A stretch of DNA of 64,000 bases, from positions 62,001 to 126,000 of the forward strand of contig CAWEGI010000015.1 of NCBI GenBank assembly GCA_963808815.1, written 5' to 3'. Each line of letters begins with the position of its first letter. The first letter of the stretch is position 1. The DNA comes from DATBLE01 sp963808815 (GTDB lineage Bacteria; Actinomycetota; Thermoleophilia; Gaiellales; Gaiellaceae). A program made the position numbers and the translations under genes. Positions 28,865-38,346 of this stretch are shown in pieces. The notes beneath the pieces were generated by a model, which saw nothing but the letters and a program-made list of their open reading frames with translations, was not told the DNA's origin and made no database searches.

Positions 28865-29604
28865 TGGCAACCCGGGACCTCGTCTGGGACGGCTGCCTGA
28901 ACGTCCGGGACCTGGGCGGCCTGCCGACCGAAAACGGCGGGCGTACCCGTTTCGGCTCGGTGATCCGTGCCGACAGCGTCGGTTTGCTGTCTCCCGACGG
29001 CTGGCAGGCGCTCCTCGAAACCGGCGTGACGCGGATCGTCGACCTCCGCGGACAAGTCGAGATCGACGAGGATCCGCCGCGCGGCTCGGACGTGGAGGTC
29101 GTACACGTGCCGGTGCTCGATCACTTCGACGAGGAGACCTGGGACGAGATCAGAGCCCTGTCGGAAGCCGCAACGTCGCATGCAGCTGCGACCGAGCTCG
29201 TCTACCTGCGTTTCCTGGAGCAGTGCCGGCCGAGCTTCGTGAGCGCGGTCGAGGCGGTCGCCACGGCGCCGGGGCCGGTCGTCGTCCACTGCTACGGCGG
29301 CAAGGACCGCACCGGGCTCGTCGCGGCGATCCTGCTGCGGCTGGCCGGCGTTCCGGCCGAGGTGATCGCGGAGGACTACGCTCTGAGCGCACTCCGGCTC
29401 GAGCCGCGGCATCGCCGATGGATCGCCGATGCCCAGGACGAAGCCGAGCGCGCGCGGATCGAACGGATCACGGCCACGCCCGGCGATGCGATGAGGGCCG
29501 TCCTCGACTCCCTCGACCGCAAGTACGGGGGCGTCGATCGGTACCTGCTCGACGGCGGCCTCGCGCCAGATGTGCTCGAGGCGGCCCGGTCGCGCCTCCG
29601 GTGA
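28864..29604 (+). CDS. Tyrosine-protein phosphatase, Y_phosphatase3 type
   Basis: A 246-residue phosphatase with the CX5R loop HCYGGKDRTGLVA near residue 142, the P-loop of the Y_phosphatase3 (PtpB-like) family. An N-terminal NVRDLGGLPT block is also typical. It may act on phosphotyrosine, phosphoserine or phosphoinositides. It is inserted between miaB and miaA with start and stop overlaps on both sides, so the three are cotranscribed, but no functional link with tRNA modification is evident. Confidence 0.88.
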   Translation: MATRDLVWDGCLNVRDLGGLPTENGGRTRFGSVIRADSVGLLSPDGWQALLETGVTRIVDLRGQVEIDEDPPRGSDVEVVHVPVLDHFDEETWDEIRALSEAATSHAAATELVYLRFLEQCRPSFVSAVEAVATAPGPVVVHCYGGKDRTGLVAAILLRLAGVPAEVIAEDYALSALRLEPRHRRWIADAQDEAERARIERITATPGDAMRAVLDSLDRKYGGVDRYLLDGGLAPDVLEAARSRLR

Positions 29605-30566
29605 GGGACGAAGCCGACCGGAAAGGCGGCAGGGCGGCTTCCGGTCCCGGTGCGAGACGCGGTCGTGACGCCGAAGGCCTCAGGGTACTCGCGATCTTCG
29701 GCCCGACCGCGAGCGGCAAGAGCGCGGTCGCCGAGGCGGTCGCACGGCAGATCCCGGCAGACCTGGTTGCCGCCGACTCGGCCCAGCTCTACCGCGGCCT
29801 GCCGACTCTGACCAACCAGTCACCCGCCGCCCTCGTCGGGATCTGGCCGCTCGACCACGAGGCGACGGTCGCCGAGTTCCAGACGCTCGCGCACGCCGCG
29901 ATCGACGCGACACTCGAAGCCGGCCGCACCCCCGTCGTGGTCGGCGGAACCGGCTTGTACTTCCGGGCAGCACTCGCCGAGCTCGAGGTTCCCCCGGCGC
30001 CTGCCCCCGGCGCCCGCGAGCGGTGGGGTGCCGTCTACGACGAGAGCCCCGAGCACGCGTACACGGTCCTCGCCGACGTCGATCCCAAGGCTGCGGCGGC
30101 CGTGCACCCCAACGACCGGCGGAGAGTCGTGCGGGCGCTCGAGCTCGCCGAGACGGGGCATTCCCTGCGCGGTGACCGGCTCTGGGCCGGCGACACCCGC
30201 CGGCCGACGACGATCGTCGGGCTCGAAGTCCCGCCGACGGAGCTCGAGCGCCGGATCGTACGCCGGACCCAGGGAATGTTCGAGGCGGGCGTCGAGGAGG
30301 AAGTGCGACGCGCCCTCGCGCGGCCGCTCTCGACGACCGCACGCAAGATCATGGGCATGCACGAGGTGGGCGAGCTTCCACGAGGGGAGGCAGAGGCTGC
30401 GCTCATCACCCGCACGCGGCAGCTTGCCGCCTACCAGCGGAAGTGGATGCGCCGGATCCCCAGCCTCGTTAGCGTGCGGGCCGACCGTTCTCCCGACGAG
30501 GTGGCCGATGACGTTCTCGCGCTGGTGCGCGGCGGGCAACGAGTACCTGCTGGCCGAGAGAGCTGA
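29601..30566 (+). CDS. miaA: tRNA dimethylallyltransferase
   Basis: Adds the isopentenyl group to A37 of tRNAs. The P-loop GPTASGKS is near residue 34, then AADSAQLYRGLPTLTNQ and the family block ARKIMGMHEVGEL. 321 residues with a 30-residue basic N-terminal extension. GTG 29601 overlaps the phosphatase stop. The last 59 bases are overlapped out of frame by the start of dapF. Confidence 0.95.
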   Translation: MRDEADRKGGRAASGPGARRGRDAEGLRVLAIFGPTASGKSAVAEAVARQIPADLVAADSAQLYRGLPTLTNQSPAALVGIWPLDHEATVAEFQTLAHAAIDATLEAGRTPVVVGGTGLYFRAALAELEVPPAPAPGARERWGAVYDESPEHAYTVLADVDPKAAAAVHPNDRRRVVRALELAETGHSLRGDRLWAGDTRRPTTIVGLEVPPTELERRIVRRTQGMFEAGVEEEVRRALARPLSTTARKIMGMHEVGELPRGEAEAALITRTRQLAAYQRKWMRRIPSLVSVRADRSPDEVADDVLALVRGGQRVPAGRES

Positions 30567-31213
30567 GCTCGGCGCGCCGCTCACGCCCGAGGGCGTGCGA
30601 GCGGAGGTCGGCGGCTCGGACGGAATCCTCGAGGTCGTCGCGGTTGCCGGTCGTGAGGCCGAGGTCGTGATCTGGAACCCGGACGGGTCGACGGCCGAGC
30701 TGTCGGGCAACGGCACACGGATCGTCGCCCGGTGGCTGGCTGACCGGAGCGGGGCGGAAGACGTGACCGTCCGGGTCGGCGACCGCGACCGTCGCCGCAC
30801 GCCTGTTGCCGGACGGCGAGATCGAACAGGAGGTCGGGACGGTCGAGGTCTACGAGCGGGAGCGAGTCGCAGGCCTCCAGGTCATCCCGGTCTCCGTCGG
30901 CAACCCGCACGCAGTGGTCGTCGGCGACCCCGATGACCTGCCCCTGATCGGGCCGCTGCTCGAGACGCATCCGCGCTTCCCCGAGCGCACGAACGTGCAG
31001 GTCGTGCGGGTCGACTCCCCGGGAGCCGTGACCGCGCGGGTCTGGGAACGTGGCGTAGGGGAGACCCGCTCGTCGGGAACGAGCGCGGTCGCGGTCGCGG
31101 CGGCGACGCACGGACATGGTGAGGTCGTCGTCTCGTTCCCCGGCGGCGACCTGACGGTTCGACTCGAGGACGGGTCTGCCCGCCTCACCGGCCCGGTCGA
31201 GCGCATCGGGTAA
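30508..31213 (+). CDS. dapF: Diaminopimelate epimerase homologue with Ser in both catalytic Cys positions (one frame break)
   Basis: DapF converts LL- to meso-diaminopimelate using two cysteines. Here ATG 30508 lies inside miaA (MTFSRWCAAGNEYLL). One extra base at 30784-30792 breaks the frame; joined length is about 234 residues, short for the usual 270-290. Substrate residues look kept (NPDGSTAE, VGNPHAV, ERTNVQVV, WERGVGET). The first catalytic site reads ELSGNGTR (Ser66, codon 30703-30705) instead of the usual CGNG. The second reads ETRSSGTS (Ser189, codon 31073-31075) instead of CGTG. Activity is therefore doubtful or different. Confidence 0.85.
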
Positions 31214-31380
31214 ATAGGCTGGCAAGCAGATTTCGGCGCACAATCGACCCAGGCGGATCACATGATCGCGACTACGCTGGCAATCCCGTCGCGCAACCTT
31301 CCCCGGGTGGGTGGGGGTTAGGGATGGGACCTCGGAGCTCGCCTCCGCCCTCACGGCGGCTCCCTACGGCGAAGCTGGAT
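31214..31380 (+). other. Intergenic region between convergent dapF and dapD
   Basis: 167 bases between two convergent stops. It contains a G-run (GGGTGGGTGGGGG near 31305-31317) and several short GC arms, but no clear hairpin with a T-run and no gene that I can support. Confidence 0.5.
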
Positions 31381-32127
31381 TCAGCTGCCGATGCCGTACT
31401 CGCGCAGCGCGTCGTTCAGACCGACCTTGAGGTCGGTCGACTCGTCGCGGCGGCCGATGATCAGCGCGCAGGCGAGCTGGTACGTCCCGGCCGGGAACTC
31501 CTTCGGCCTCGTCCCGGGCACGACCACCGAGCGCGGCGGCACGTAGCCGCGGTGCTCGACCGGCGCGGTGCCGGTGACGTCGATGATCGGTACGGAGGCG
31601 GTCAACGAGACGTTCGGTGCGAGCACTGCGCCCTCGCCGATCCGGACGCCCTCGGTGAGGATGCAGCGCGAGCCGACGAACGCGCCGTCCTCGACGATCA
31701 CGGGCCGAGCATTGACCGGCTCGAGCACGCCGCCGATACCGACGCCGCCGGCGAGGTGGACGTCCGCGCCGATCTGGGCGCAGGAGCCGACGGTCGCCCA
31801 CGTGTCGATCATCGTGCGCGGCCCGACCCAGGCGCCGATGTTCACGTAGCTCGGCATCATCACCACGCCCTTCGACAGGAACGAGCCGTACCGGGCGACG
31901 GCGGGCGGCACGACCCGCACGCCCAGCGCCCCGTAGTCGCGCTTGAGCGGGATCTTGTCGTGGTACTCGAACGGGCCCAGCTCGATCGGCTCCATTTGCC
32001 GCTCGCGGAAGTAGTCGAGGATCGCCGCCTTCGCCTCCTCGTTGACGACCCAGTCGTCGCCGGAGCGCTCGGCGATGCGGATCTCGCCGCGGTCGAGCGC
32101 GGCGATCGTGTCGTCGGTCGCGCTCAC
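31381..32127 (-). CDS. dapD: Tetrahydrodipicolinate N-succinyltransferase, E. coli-like type
   Basis: A 248-residue left-handed beta-helix acyltransferase that succinylates tetrahydrodipicolinate. It carries VVMMPSYVNIGAWV, TWATVGSCAQIG and VHLAGGVGIGGVLEP, which match the enterobacterial DapD class rather than the usual actinobacterial DapD. The GTG start overlaps the dapC stop, making an operon dapE-dapC-dapD. Confidence 0.93.
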   Translation of the reverse strand: MSATDDTIAALDRGEIRIAERSGDDWVVNEEAKAAILDYFRERQMEPIELGPFEYHDKIPLKRDYGALGVRVVPPAVARYGSFLSKGVVMMPSYVNIGAWVGPRTMIDTWATVGSCAQIGADVHLAGGVGIGGVLEPVNARPVIVEDGAFVGSRCILTEGVRIGEGAVLAPNVSLTASVPIIDVTGTAPVEHRGYVPPRSVVVPGTRPKEFPAGTYQLACALIIGRRDESTDLKVGLNDALREYGIGS

Positions 32128-33266
32128 AGAACGTCCTCCAGGATCGCCGCCGCCCGCTCGCACTCCGCCAGGGTGGGCACGAGCGCGATCCGGATGTAGC
32201 CCTCGCCGGAGTCGCCGAGATACGACCCCGGCGCGACGACGACTCCGCGGCGGAGCAGTCGTTCCGCGCAGGCCTCGGAAGTCTCGGCGTCCGGCACCTC
32301 GACCCAGAGGTACATGGTCGCGGCGCCCGCGGCGACGCGCCAACCCTTGCGCGCGAGCACCGGGAGGAGAACGTCGCGCTTGCGGCGGTACGCCTCCCGC
32401 GTCCGCTCGACGTGCGCCTCGTCGCTCCAGGCGACCACCGATGCGCGCTGGACGAACTCCTGCGGCGCCGCGCCCGTCGAGGGCCGATATGTCTTGAGCG
32501 CGGAGACGATCTCCGGGGAGCCGGCGACGAAGCCGGAGCGATACCCGGTCATCGACGAGCGCTTCGAGAGCGTCTGGAAGACGGCGACGCTCGACCGATC
32601 GCCCAGCTCGAGGGCCGAGCGCGGCGGCTCGTCGAACCAGAGCTCGCTGTACGCCTCGTCAGAGCAGAGCACGAAGTCGTGCTCCCGCGCGAGCCGCCCC
32701 AGCCGCTCGTAGAACGCGAGCGGGGCAGTCGCGCCCGTCGGATTGTTCGGGTAGTTCACCCAGAAGAGCGCGATGCGATCCCAGTCGTCCACATCGTCCA
32801 GGTCGGGAAGGAAGCTGTTCGACTCCAGCAGCGGCAGCGTCTCCACCCGCGCGCCGGCGAACGCGGCCCCGCGCGCGGGCACCGGGTAACCCGGCTCGGT
32901 GACGACAACGGTGTCCTTCGGGCCGTTCGGGTCGACCATCAGCTGCGCGAAGCTGAAGATCGCCTCCTTGCTGCCGTAGGTCGGAATCAGCTCGGCGTCG
33001 GGGTCGAGCTGCGCCCCGAACCGCCGCTCGCACCAGCCGGCAATCGCCCGCCTCAGCTCCGGCAGTCCCTCCGCCTTTGGGTAGCCCATCCGCTCCCGGA
33101 GCCCGTCGACGAGCGCCTGCCGAATCAGCGGGTCGGTCGGCTCGCGCGGATCGCCCTGGCCGAAGTCGAGGATCTCGACACCGGCCGCGGCGGCCTCGCG
33201 CTTGGCCTGTTCGATACGCACGAACGGGTAGGTGCCTTGCGTCGAGAGGACGGGGGAGACGTGCAC
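32124..33266 (-). CDS. dapC: N-succinyldiaminopimelate aminotransferase
   Basis: A 380-residue class I PLP aminotransferase. YPNNPTGA, DEAYSELWF and the PLP-lysine region TLSKRSSMTGYRSGF are visible. It transfers the amino group from glutamate to the succinylated keto intermediate between DapD and DapE. I chose GTG 33266; upstream extension would run into dapE. It begins 10 bases after the dapE stop. Confidence 0.92.
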   Translation of the reverse strand: MHVSPVLSTQGTYPFVRIEQAKREAAAAGVEILDFGQGDPREPTDPLIRQALVDGLRERMGYPKAEGLPELRRAIAGWCERRFGAQLDPDAELIPTYGSKEAIFSFAQLMVDPNGPKDTVVVTEPGYPVPARGAAFAGARVETLPLLESNSFLPDLDDVDDWDRIALFWVNYPNNPTGATAPLAFYERLGRLAREHDFVLCSDEAYSELWFDEPPRSALELGDRSSVAVFQTLSKRSSMTGYRSGFVAGSPEIVSALKTYRPSTGAAPQEFVQRASVVAWSDEAHVERTREAYRRKRDVLLPVLARKGWRVAAGAATMYLWVEVPDAETSEACAERLLRRGVVVAPGSYLGDSGEGYIRIALVPTLAECERAAAILEDVL

Positions 33267-33276
33267 GCGGCGAACG

Positions 33277-34321
33277 CTAGCTCGATACGAACCGCCGCAG
33301 GGTCTCGAACGTCCGCTCGAGCTCGGCGATCTCGACCCGCTCGTCGCGGCGGTGCGCGTAGCGCGTTGCGCCAGGGCCGAGGTTGACCGCGTCGAGCCCT
33401 TCCCCGGCGAACTCCGCCACCGGCGTCCACGCCTGCTTCGGCTCGATCGCGAGGTCGCCCGCCCGCCGGAGCCGATCAACGAGCTCCGAGTCGGTCGCCA
33501 CGCGCGCGGGCGGCGAGTTGGACGTGATCTCCACCTCGCCGCCGACCAGGTCGCGCAGCCGCTGCTCCGCCTCGGCGGGCTCACGTCCCGGCGCGTACCG
33601 GTAGTTGAGCCGCACCTCGACCCGATCTGGGATGACGTTGTCGGCGATCCCGCCCTCGATCCCGGTCGCGCTCAGCACCTCGATGAAGGTAAGCCCGCCG
33701 ACCTCGACCTCGACCGGCTCGGCGGCGACCACCGGCGCGAGCCCGCGAACGGCCACGTCGATCGCGTTCACGCCCTGCCACGGACGGGCGGAGTGGGCGC
33801 TCTCGCCCCGGAAGATCAGCGGTGGCGTTGAGATTGCCGAGGCAGCCAGCGTGGATCGCGTTGTCGGTCGGCTCCAGCACGACGACCAGGTCGGACTCAC
33901 GTACGAGCGGTGCCTCGGCGAAGACGCGCGGGAGCGCGCTCTCCTCGACCGGCAGCTCCTCGCGGACGAAGAAGAGGAACCCGAGGTCGCACGCGAGCGG
34001 CGGCCCCGCCGCAGCCCAGCCGGCGAGCTCGACCATCACCGCGACGCCGCCCTTCATGTCGCTCGCCCCTAGGCCGATCACGTACCCGTCATCGATGCGG
34101 CCGGGGAGGTTGTCCTGCGCCGGCACGGTGTCGAGGTGGCCGGCGAGGAGGACGAGCGGCCGGCCGGTCCGCGGGGTCGCGAACAGCAGCGCCTCGTCGC
34201 TTGCGTAGGTGAGCGGGAGGGACACCGCGCGGCGAACGTGCTCCAGGATGCGGCGCTCGTCCCGGCTGGGAGACGGGATGTTCACGAGCTCGAGCGTCCG
34301 CCCGGCGAGGTCGGGAGCCAT
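33277..34321 (-). CDS. dapE: Succinyl-diaminopimelate desuccinylase (one frame break)
   Basis: M20-family zinc hydrolase releasing LL-diaminopimelate. Metal ligands are in AGHLDTVPAQ, GASDMKGGVAVM and VREELPVEES, with the dimerisation-domain motif FRGESAHSARPWQG. One extra base at 33821-33822 separates the two halves; joined length is about 348 residues, normal. ATG 34321 is the first gene of the dapE-dapC-dapD operon, divergent from the secreted Ig-like protein. Confidence 0.92.
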
Positions 34322-34444
34322 CCGGGGCAGGTTAACCGGGCCGGGCCGAGTTGTAAGCGTCTCGCAAAGAGCTGTTTTTCGGAGGTTCGCTCGGGGAACC
34401 GCCGTCCTGCAAGGCAACGCGAGCGATCACGAAAGGGGTAGGGA

Positions 34445-35274
34445 ATGCACACCAAGCAGAAAAGGCGCTGGGCCGCCCTGGGGGCAGTCTTCGGCGCCGG
34501 GGTGGCCGCGGTCGTCGTTGCCGCCCTGACGGCGTTCGTGACGTCCGGCGGTGCGGCGGGCAAGGTGGCTCCGGTCAACACGAGTCCCGCCGACGATCAG
34601 CGGGACGCCCCAGGAGGGCAGCACGCTCAACGCCAACCGCGGTCAGTGGTCGAACAACCCGACCAGCTACAACTACATCTGGCGGCGCTGTGACAAGAAC
34701 GGCGGCAGTTGCGCCAACATCAGCGGCGCCAACTCGCGCGAGTACAAGCTGACCTCGGCCGACGTCGGCAACACGGTCCGGTTCCGCACCCGGGCGACGA
34801 ACGGCAGCGGGTCGACGGACGCCACGTCCGTCCCCACGGCGGTGATCACGAAGGCGGCGGCGCCGCCGCCGGCGAACGGCTGCCCGGCGAACGGCAGTCC
34901 GGACCAGGTCAGCCAGATGTCGCTCCCGGCCAGGCTGATCGTCGATCAGTTCCAGGCTCAGCCCTCGCCGGTCACCTCCGGGACGCAGTCGTTCGTGTTC
35001 CGCGTCCACGTCACCTCGACGTGCGGCGGTCCGGTGCAGGGCGCGATCGTCTACGCCACGCCGACGCCGTTCAACCAGTTCGACGAGACGCAGAGCAACT
35101 CCGGTTCCGACGGCTGGGCGTCGCTGACGTTCAGCCGCCAGGCGAACTTCCCGGTGAACGGCAAGCAGCAGATCCTTGCGATGTTCGTCCGGGCGAGCAA
35201 GCCGGGCGAGAGCACCCTCGCCGGCATCACCGGCTTCCGGCTCGTCAACGTCGCCGGTCAACCTGCACGGGTAG
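34445..35274 (+). CDS. Secreted protein with Ig-like domain (two frame breaks)
   Basis: A signal peptide (basic MHTKQKRR then a hydrophobic stretch to about residue 34) is followed by an Ig-like domain with WRRCD, CANISGA, YKLTSADVGNTVRFR, then a Pro linker and a second beta-rich domain (about 150-270). An extra base near 34589 breaks the frame after the signal peptide. An extra G near 35256 hides the stop; with it removed, the protein ends VNLHG at TAG 35272, just before the terminator. About 275 residues. Likely a cell-surface protein; no enzyme motif is seen. Confidence 0.7.
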
Positions 35275-35305
35275 CACGGCCACCCGACTACCCGACGCAG
35301 GACAA

Positions 35306-35329
35306 GGGGCCGCCCTTCGGGGCGGCCCC
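35306..35329 (+). terminator. Terminator hairpin with TTCG loop
   Basis: GGGGCCGCCC (35306-35315), loop TTCG, GGGCGGCCCC (35320-35329): a perfect 10-bp stem capped by a UUCG tetraloop, 31 bases after the inferred stop of the secreted protein. A weak pyrimidine stretch follows. Confidence 0.75.
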
Positions 35330-35383
35330 TCGTCTGGTCCCCAAGCCCGCCCCGTCGGCCTTTTTCCCGGCAAGGCGACGTGG

Positions 35384-35389
35384 GATACT
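35384..35389 (+). promoter_or_regulatory. -10 box (GATACT) for leaderless hflX
   Basis: GATACT ends 6 bases before GTG 35396. It lies after the terminator at 35306-35329, so hflX has its own promoter. Confidence 0.5.
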
Positions 35390-35395
35390 TCAGCC

Positions 35396-36680
35396 GTGAC
35401 CCAACGCCAGCCCGATCCCGCCCCCGGGGCGGATCCGGAGCGTGGGTTCGTCGTCGCCGTCCTGCCCAAGGGAGCCGATCAAGGCGAGGAGCTCGCCGAG
35501 ATCCGTGAGCTGGCGCGGACGGCCGGCGTCGAGCCCGTCGACACCATGGTCCAGCCTCGCCTGCGCCCGGACCCCGCCACCTACGTCGGCAAGGGCAAGC
35601 TCGAGGAGCTGAAGCACGCCTTCGCCGAGTCGGGGGCCGAGTCGCTGCTCGTCGACGACGAGCTCGCGCCGAGCCAGCAGCGGCGGCTCGAGAACCTTCT
35701 CCAGGCGCGCGTCATCGACCGGACGCAGCTGATCCTCGACATCTTCGCGCAGCACGCCCGCAGCGCCGAGGGCAAGCTCCAGGTCGAGCTCGCGCAGCTC
35801 GAGTACAACCTGCCGCGGATGCGGGGAATGTGGCAGCACCTCGAACGGCTCGGCGGCGGCGTCGGCACCCGCGGCCCCGGCGAGTCCCAGCTCGAGACCG
35901 ACCGCCGTCTCGCGCGCCGCAGGATCTCCCTGCTCAAGAACCGGCTGGAGGAGCTCGGCAAGCAGCGCGACGTCCGGCGCAAGGCGCGTCGGCGCTCGGA
36001 GACGCCCGACGATCGCACTGGCGGGCTACACGAACGTCGGCAAGTCGACGCTGCTGAACGCGCTCACCGGCGCCCACGCCAGCGTCGACGACCGCCTGTT
36101 CGAGACGCTCGACCCGACGACACGCTCGTTCGAGCAGGACGGACGGCGCTACCTCGTCACCGACACCGTCGGTTTCATCCGCCGGCTGCCCCACCAGCTG
36201 GTCGAGGGCTTCGCGGCCACCCTGGAGGAGACGCTCGTCGCCGATCTCGTCCTGCACGTCGCCGACGCCTCGGCGCCCGAGGACCGGCTCGACGAGCAAC
36301 TGCGCGCAGTCAACGCCCTGCTGGACGAGATCGGGGCGGCCGAGCTGCCGATCGAGCTCGTGCTGAACAAGGTCGACGTCGTCGACGCTCTACGGCGCCG
36401 GCGCCTCGCGAACCGCTTTCCTGGATCGCTACAGGTCTCGGCCCGGAGCGGGGAGGGGCTGGACGAGCTCCGCAGCCGCATCGCCGAGCGGTTCGAGCAC
36501 CGCTTCGAGCTCGTCGAGCTGCTCGTGCCGTACTCGGAGGGAAGCAAGCTCGCCGAGCTGTACGCGCTCGGGCCGCCGATCGAGTCGCGAACCGACCGCG
36601 AGGACGGGGTCCTGATCCGAGCGCGGCTCCCCGAGCGGGACGTGCGGCGCTTCGCGCGCTTCGTCGTGTCCGCCGCGTGA
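35396..36680 (+). CDS. hflX: Ribosome-splitting GTPase HflX (one frame break)
   Basis: GTPase that splits stalled ribosomes. The N-terminal HflX domain (TYVGKGKLEEL, LILDIFAQHA, GPGESQLETDRR) is followed by the G domain (GYTNVGKSTLLNAL, DTVGFIRRLPHQLVE, LNKVD). One extra G at 36008 breaks the frame just before the G1 loop; joined length is about 427 residues. It follows dapF/miaA in the conserved actinobacterial order, although the dapEDC genes are inserted here. Its stop overlaps the dut GTG. Confidence 0.95.
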
Positions 36681-37114
36681 TCGAGATCCCGGTCACACGG
36701 CTTCGCGACGACGCCACGCTCCCCACCAGGGCCTACCCCGGCGACGCCGGCCTCGACCTCGTCGCCTGCGAGCGCCACGAGCTCGGCCCCGGGGAGCGCG
36801 CGCTCGTGGGCACCGGGATCGCCGTGGCGATCCCCGAGGGACATGCCGGGCTGGTGTCGCCGCGCTCCGGCCTCGCCGCGAAGCACGGGATCACGATCGT
36901 CAACACGCCGGGCGTGGTCGACGCCGGCTACCGCGGCGAGCTGCGCGTGATCCTCCACAACACCGACCCGCGCGAGACGTTCGTGGTCGAGCCGGGCATG
37001 CGGATCGCCCAGCTCGTCGTCGTCGCCGTCCCGCAGGCGGATCTGCGAGAGGTGCAGGCGCTCCCGGCCAGCGAGCGCGGTGAGGGCGGCTTCGGCTCCT
37101 CAGGGCACCGCTGA
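36677..37114 (+). CDS. dut: dUTP pyrophosphatase
   Basis: A 145-residue trimeric dUTPase. All five motifs are seen: DAGLDLVA, PRSGLA, GVVDAGYRGELRVIL, RIAQLVV and the C-terminal RGEGGFGSSG arm. It hydrolyses dUTP to dUMP. Start and stop overlap hflX and the Nudix gene. Confidence 0.97.
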   Translation: MIEIPVTRLRDDATLPTRAYPGDAGLDLVACERHELGPGERALVGTGIAVAIPEGHAGLVSPRSGLAAKHGITIVNTPGVVDAGYRGELRVILHNTDPRETFVVEPGMRIAQLVVVAVPQADLREVQALPASERGEGGFGSSGHR

Positions 37115-37572
37115 TGGGCGTCGACCCGCGCATCCGGGTGTCGGCGCTGCTCCGCTGGAACGACCGCCTCCTGCTCTGCCGGCACGAGAAGCCCGGGAAG
37201 GAGTACTGGCTGCTCCCGGGCGGGGGCGTCGACTCCGGCGAGTCGCTCGTCGACGCCCTACGCCGCGAGCTGCTCGAGGAGGTGGGGATCGACGACCCCA
37301 TGCCGTTCGAAGGGCCGATCGCGATCGTCGACTCGATCTCGCCCCAGCGCGCGATCCCGGCGAAGCACATCGTCCACATCATCTTTTCGGCCGACCTCGG
37401 CGGGCGGTCGCTGGAGACGGTGACATCCGCCGACGCAGCGGTTCGCGGCCACCGGCTGTTCGGGGTGGGCGAGCTCGACGAGGTCGTCCTGCATCCGCCG
37501 ATCCAGCGGCTCCTCGCGCGCTGGCAGCCCGGAGACCCGACCGTCTACCTCGGTCCGCTCTGGGCGCCCTGA
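37114..37572 (+). CDS. Nudix hydrolase
   Basis: A 152-residue protein with a complete Nudix box beginning GGGVDSGESL and ending RRELLEEVG (near residues 36-58). It hydrolyses a nucleoside diphosphate linked to another group; the substrate cannot be named. It overlaps the dut stop by one base, which suggests nucleotide-pool cleaning. It converges with gatD, 21 bases away. Confidence 0.9.
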   Translation: MGVDPRIRVSALLRWNDRLLLCRHEKPGKEYWLLPGGGVDSGESLVDALRRELLEEVGIDDPMPFEGPIAIVDSISPQRAIPAKHIVHIIFSADLGGRSLETVTSADAAVRGHRLFGVGELDEVVLHPPIQRLLARWQPGDPTVYLGPLWAP

Positions 37573-37593
37573 GGGTCAGCTCCTCGGATCTGG

Positions 37594-38346
37594 CTAGAAC
37601 TTGCCGCCGCGGCGGCGCGCGCGGGCAGCAGACACGGCATGCGCCTCGGCCTCCAGACGGTCGTCCAGAGGCTCGAACACGGGCGCCTCGCCTCCGGTCG
37701 CGTGCGCCACCGCCTGGGCGAGGATCCAGTCGGCGAGCCAGGGGTTGCGGGGCAGCAGCGGCCCGTGCAGGTACGTGCCGATCGCACGGCCGAGGCGGCA
37801 GCCCTCGAAGCCGCTGTCGCCGTCGTTGCCGAAGCCGGCGACCACGCGGCCAAGCGGCTCCGCGCCCTCGTCGAGGATCGTGCGGCCGGCATGGTTCTCG
37901 AAGCCCGCCACCGTCTCGCGCCGTCCGGGCTCGAGCTCGCAGTCGAGCAGGACGTCGCCGATCATCCGCCGCTCGCCCGCGACCGTGTGCAGCGGCAGCA
38001 CGCCCGCGCCGGGGAGCTCCGAGCCGTAGCGGTCGCGATAGAAGCGGCCGAGGAGCTGGTAGCCGCCGCAGACGGCCAGGACGGCGACGCCGCCCGCGAC
38101 CGCCTCGCGCAGTGCCGGGCCCTTCGCCGCGATGTCGGCCGCGATCAGCGCCTGCTCGCGGTCCTGGCCGCCGCCGACATAGAGGAGGTCGTGCCCGTCG
38201 GGATCGACCGCCTCGTCCGGGCCGATCGCGGACACCTCCAGGTCGAGCCCACGTAGCGTGCCGCGCCGCGTCAGCACGGCGATGTTCCCGCGATCGGCGT
38301 AGATGTTCAGGTAGTCGGGGTAGAGGTGGCCGATGCGCACCCTCAT
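37594..38346 (-). CDS. gatD: Lipid II isoglutaminyl synthase, glutaminase subunit GatD
   Basis: A 250-residue class I-type glutamine amidotransferase. The nucleophile is in AVCGGYQLLG near residue 94 and the catalytic His in GTYLHGPLLPRNP. With MurT it amidates the alpha-carboxyl of D-Glu in lipid II, a wall modification common in Gram-positive bacteria. ATG 38346 overlaps the murT stop. Confidence 0.93.
   Translation of the reverse strand: MRVRIGHLYPDYLNIYADRGNIAVLTRRGTLRGLDLEVSAIGPDEAVDPDGHDLLYVGGGQDREQALIAADIAAKGPALREAVAGGVAVLAVCGGYQLLGRFYRDRYGSELPGAGVLPLHTVAGERRMIGDVLLDCELEPGRRETVAGFENHAGRTILDEGAEPLGRVVAGFGNDGDSGFEGCRLGRAIGTYLHGPLLPRNPWLADWILAQAVAHATGGEAPVFEPLDDRLEAEAHAVSAARARRRGGKF

Noticed and set aside
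35275..35399. Read-through end of the secreted Ig-like protein to 35399
   Set aside because: The extra tail (Pro/Arg-rich) runs through a strong terminator hairpin and into hflX. Removing one extra G gives a natural stop just before the hairpin.
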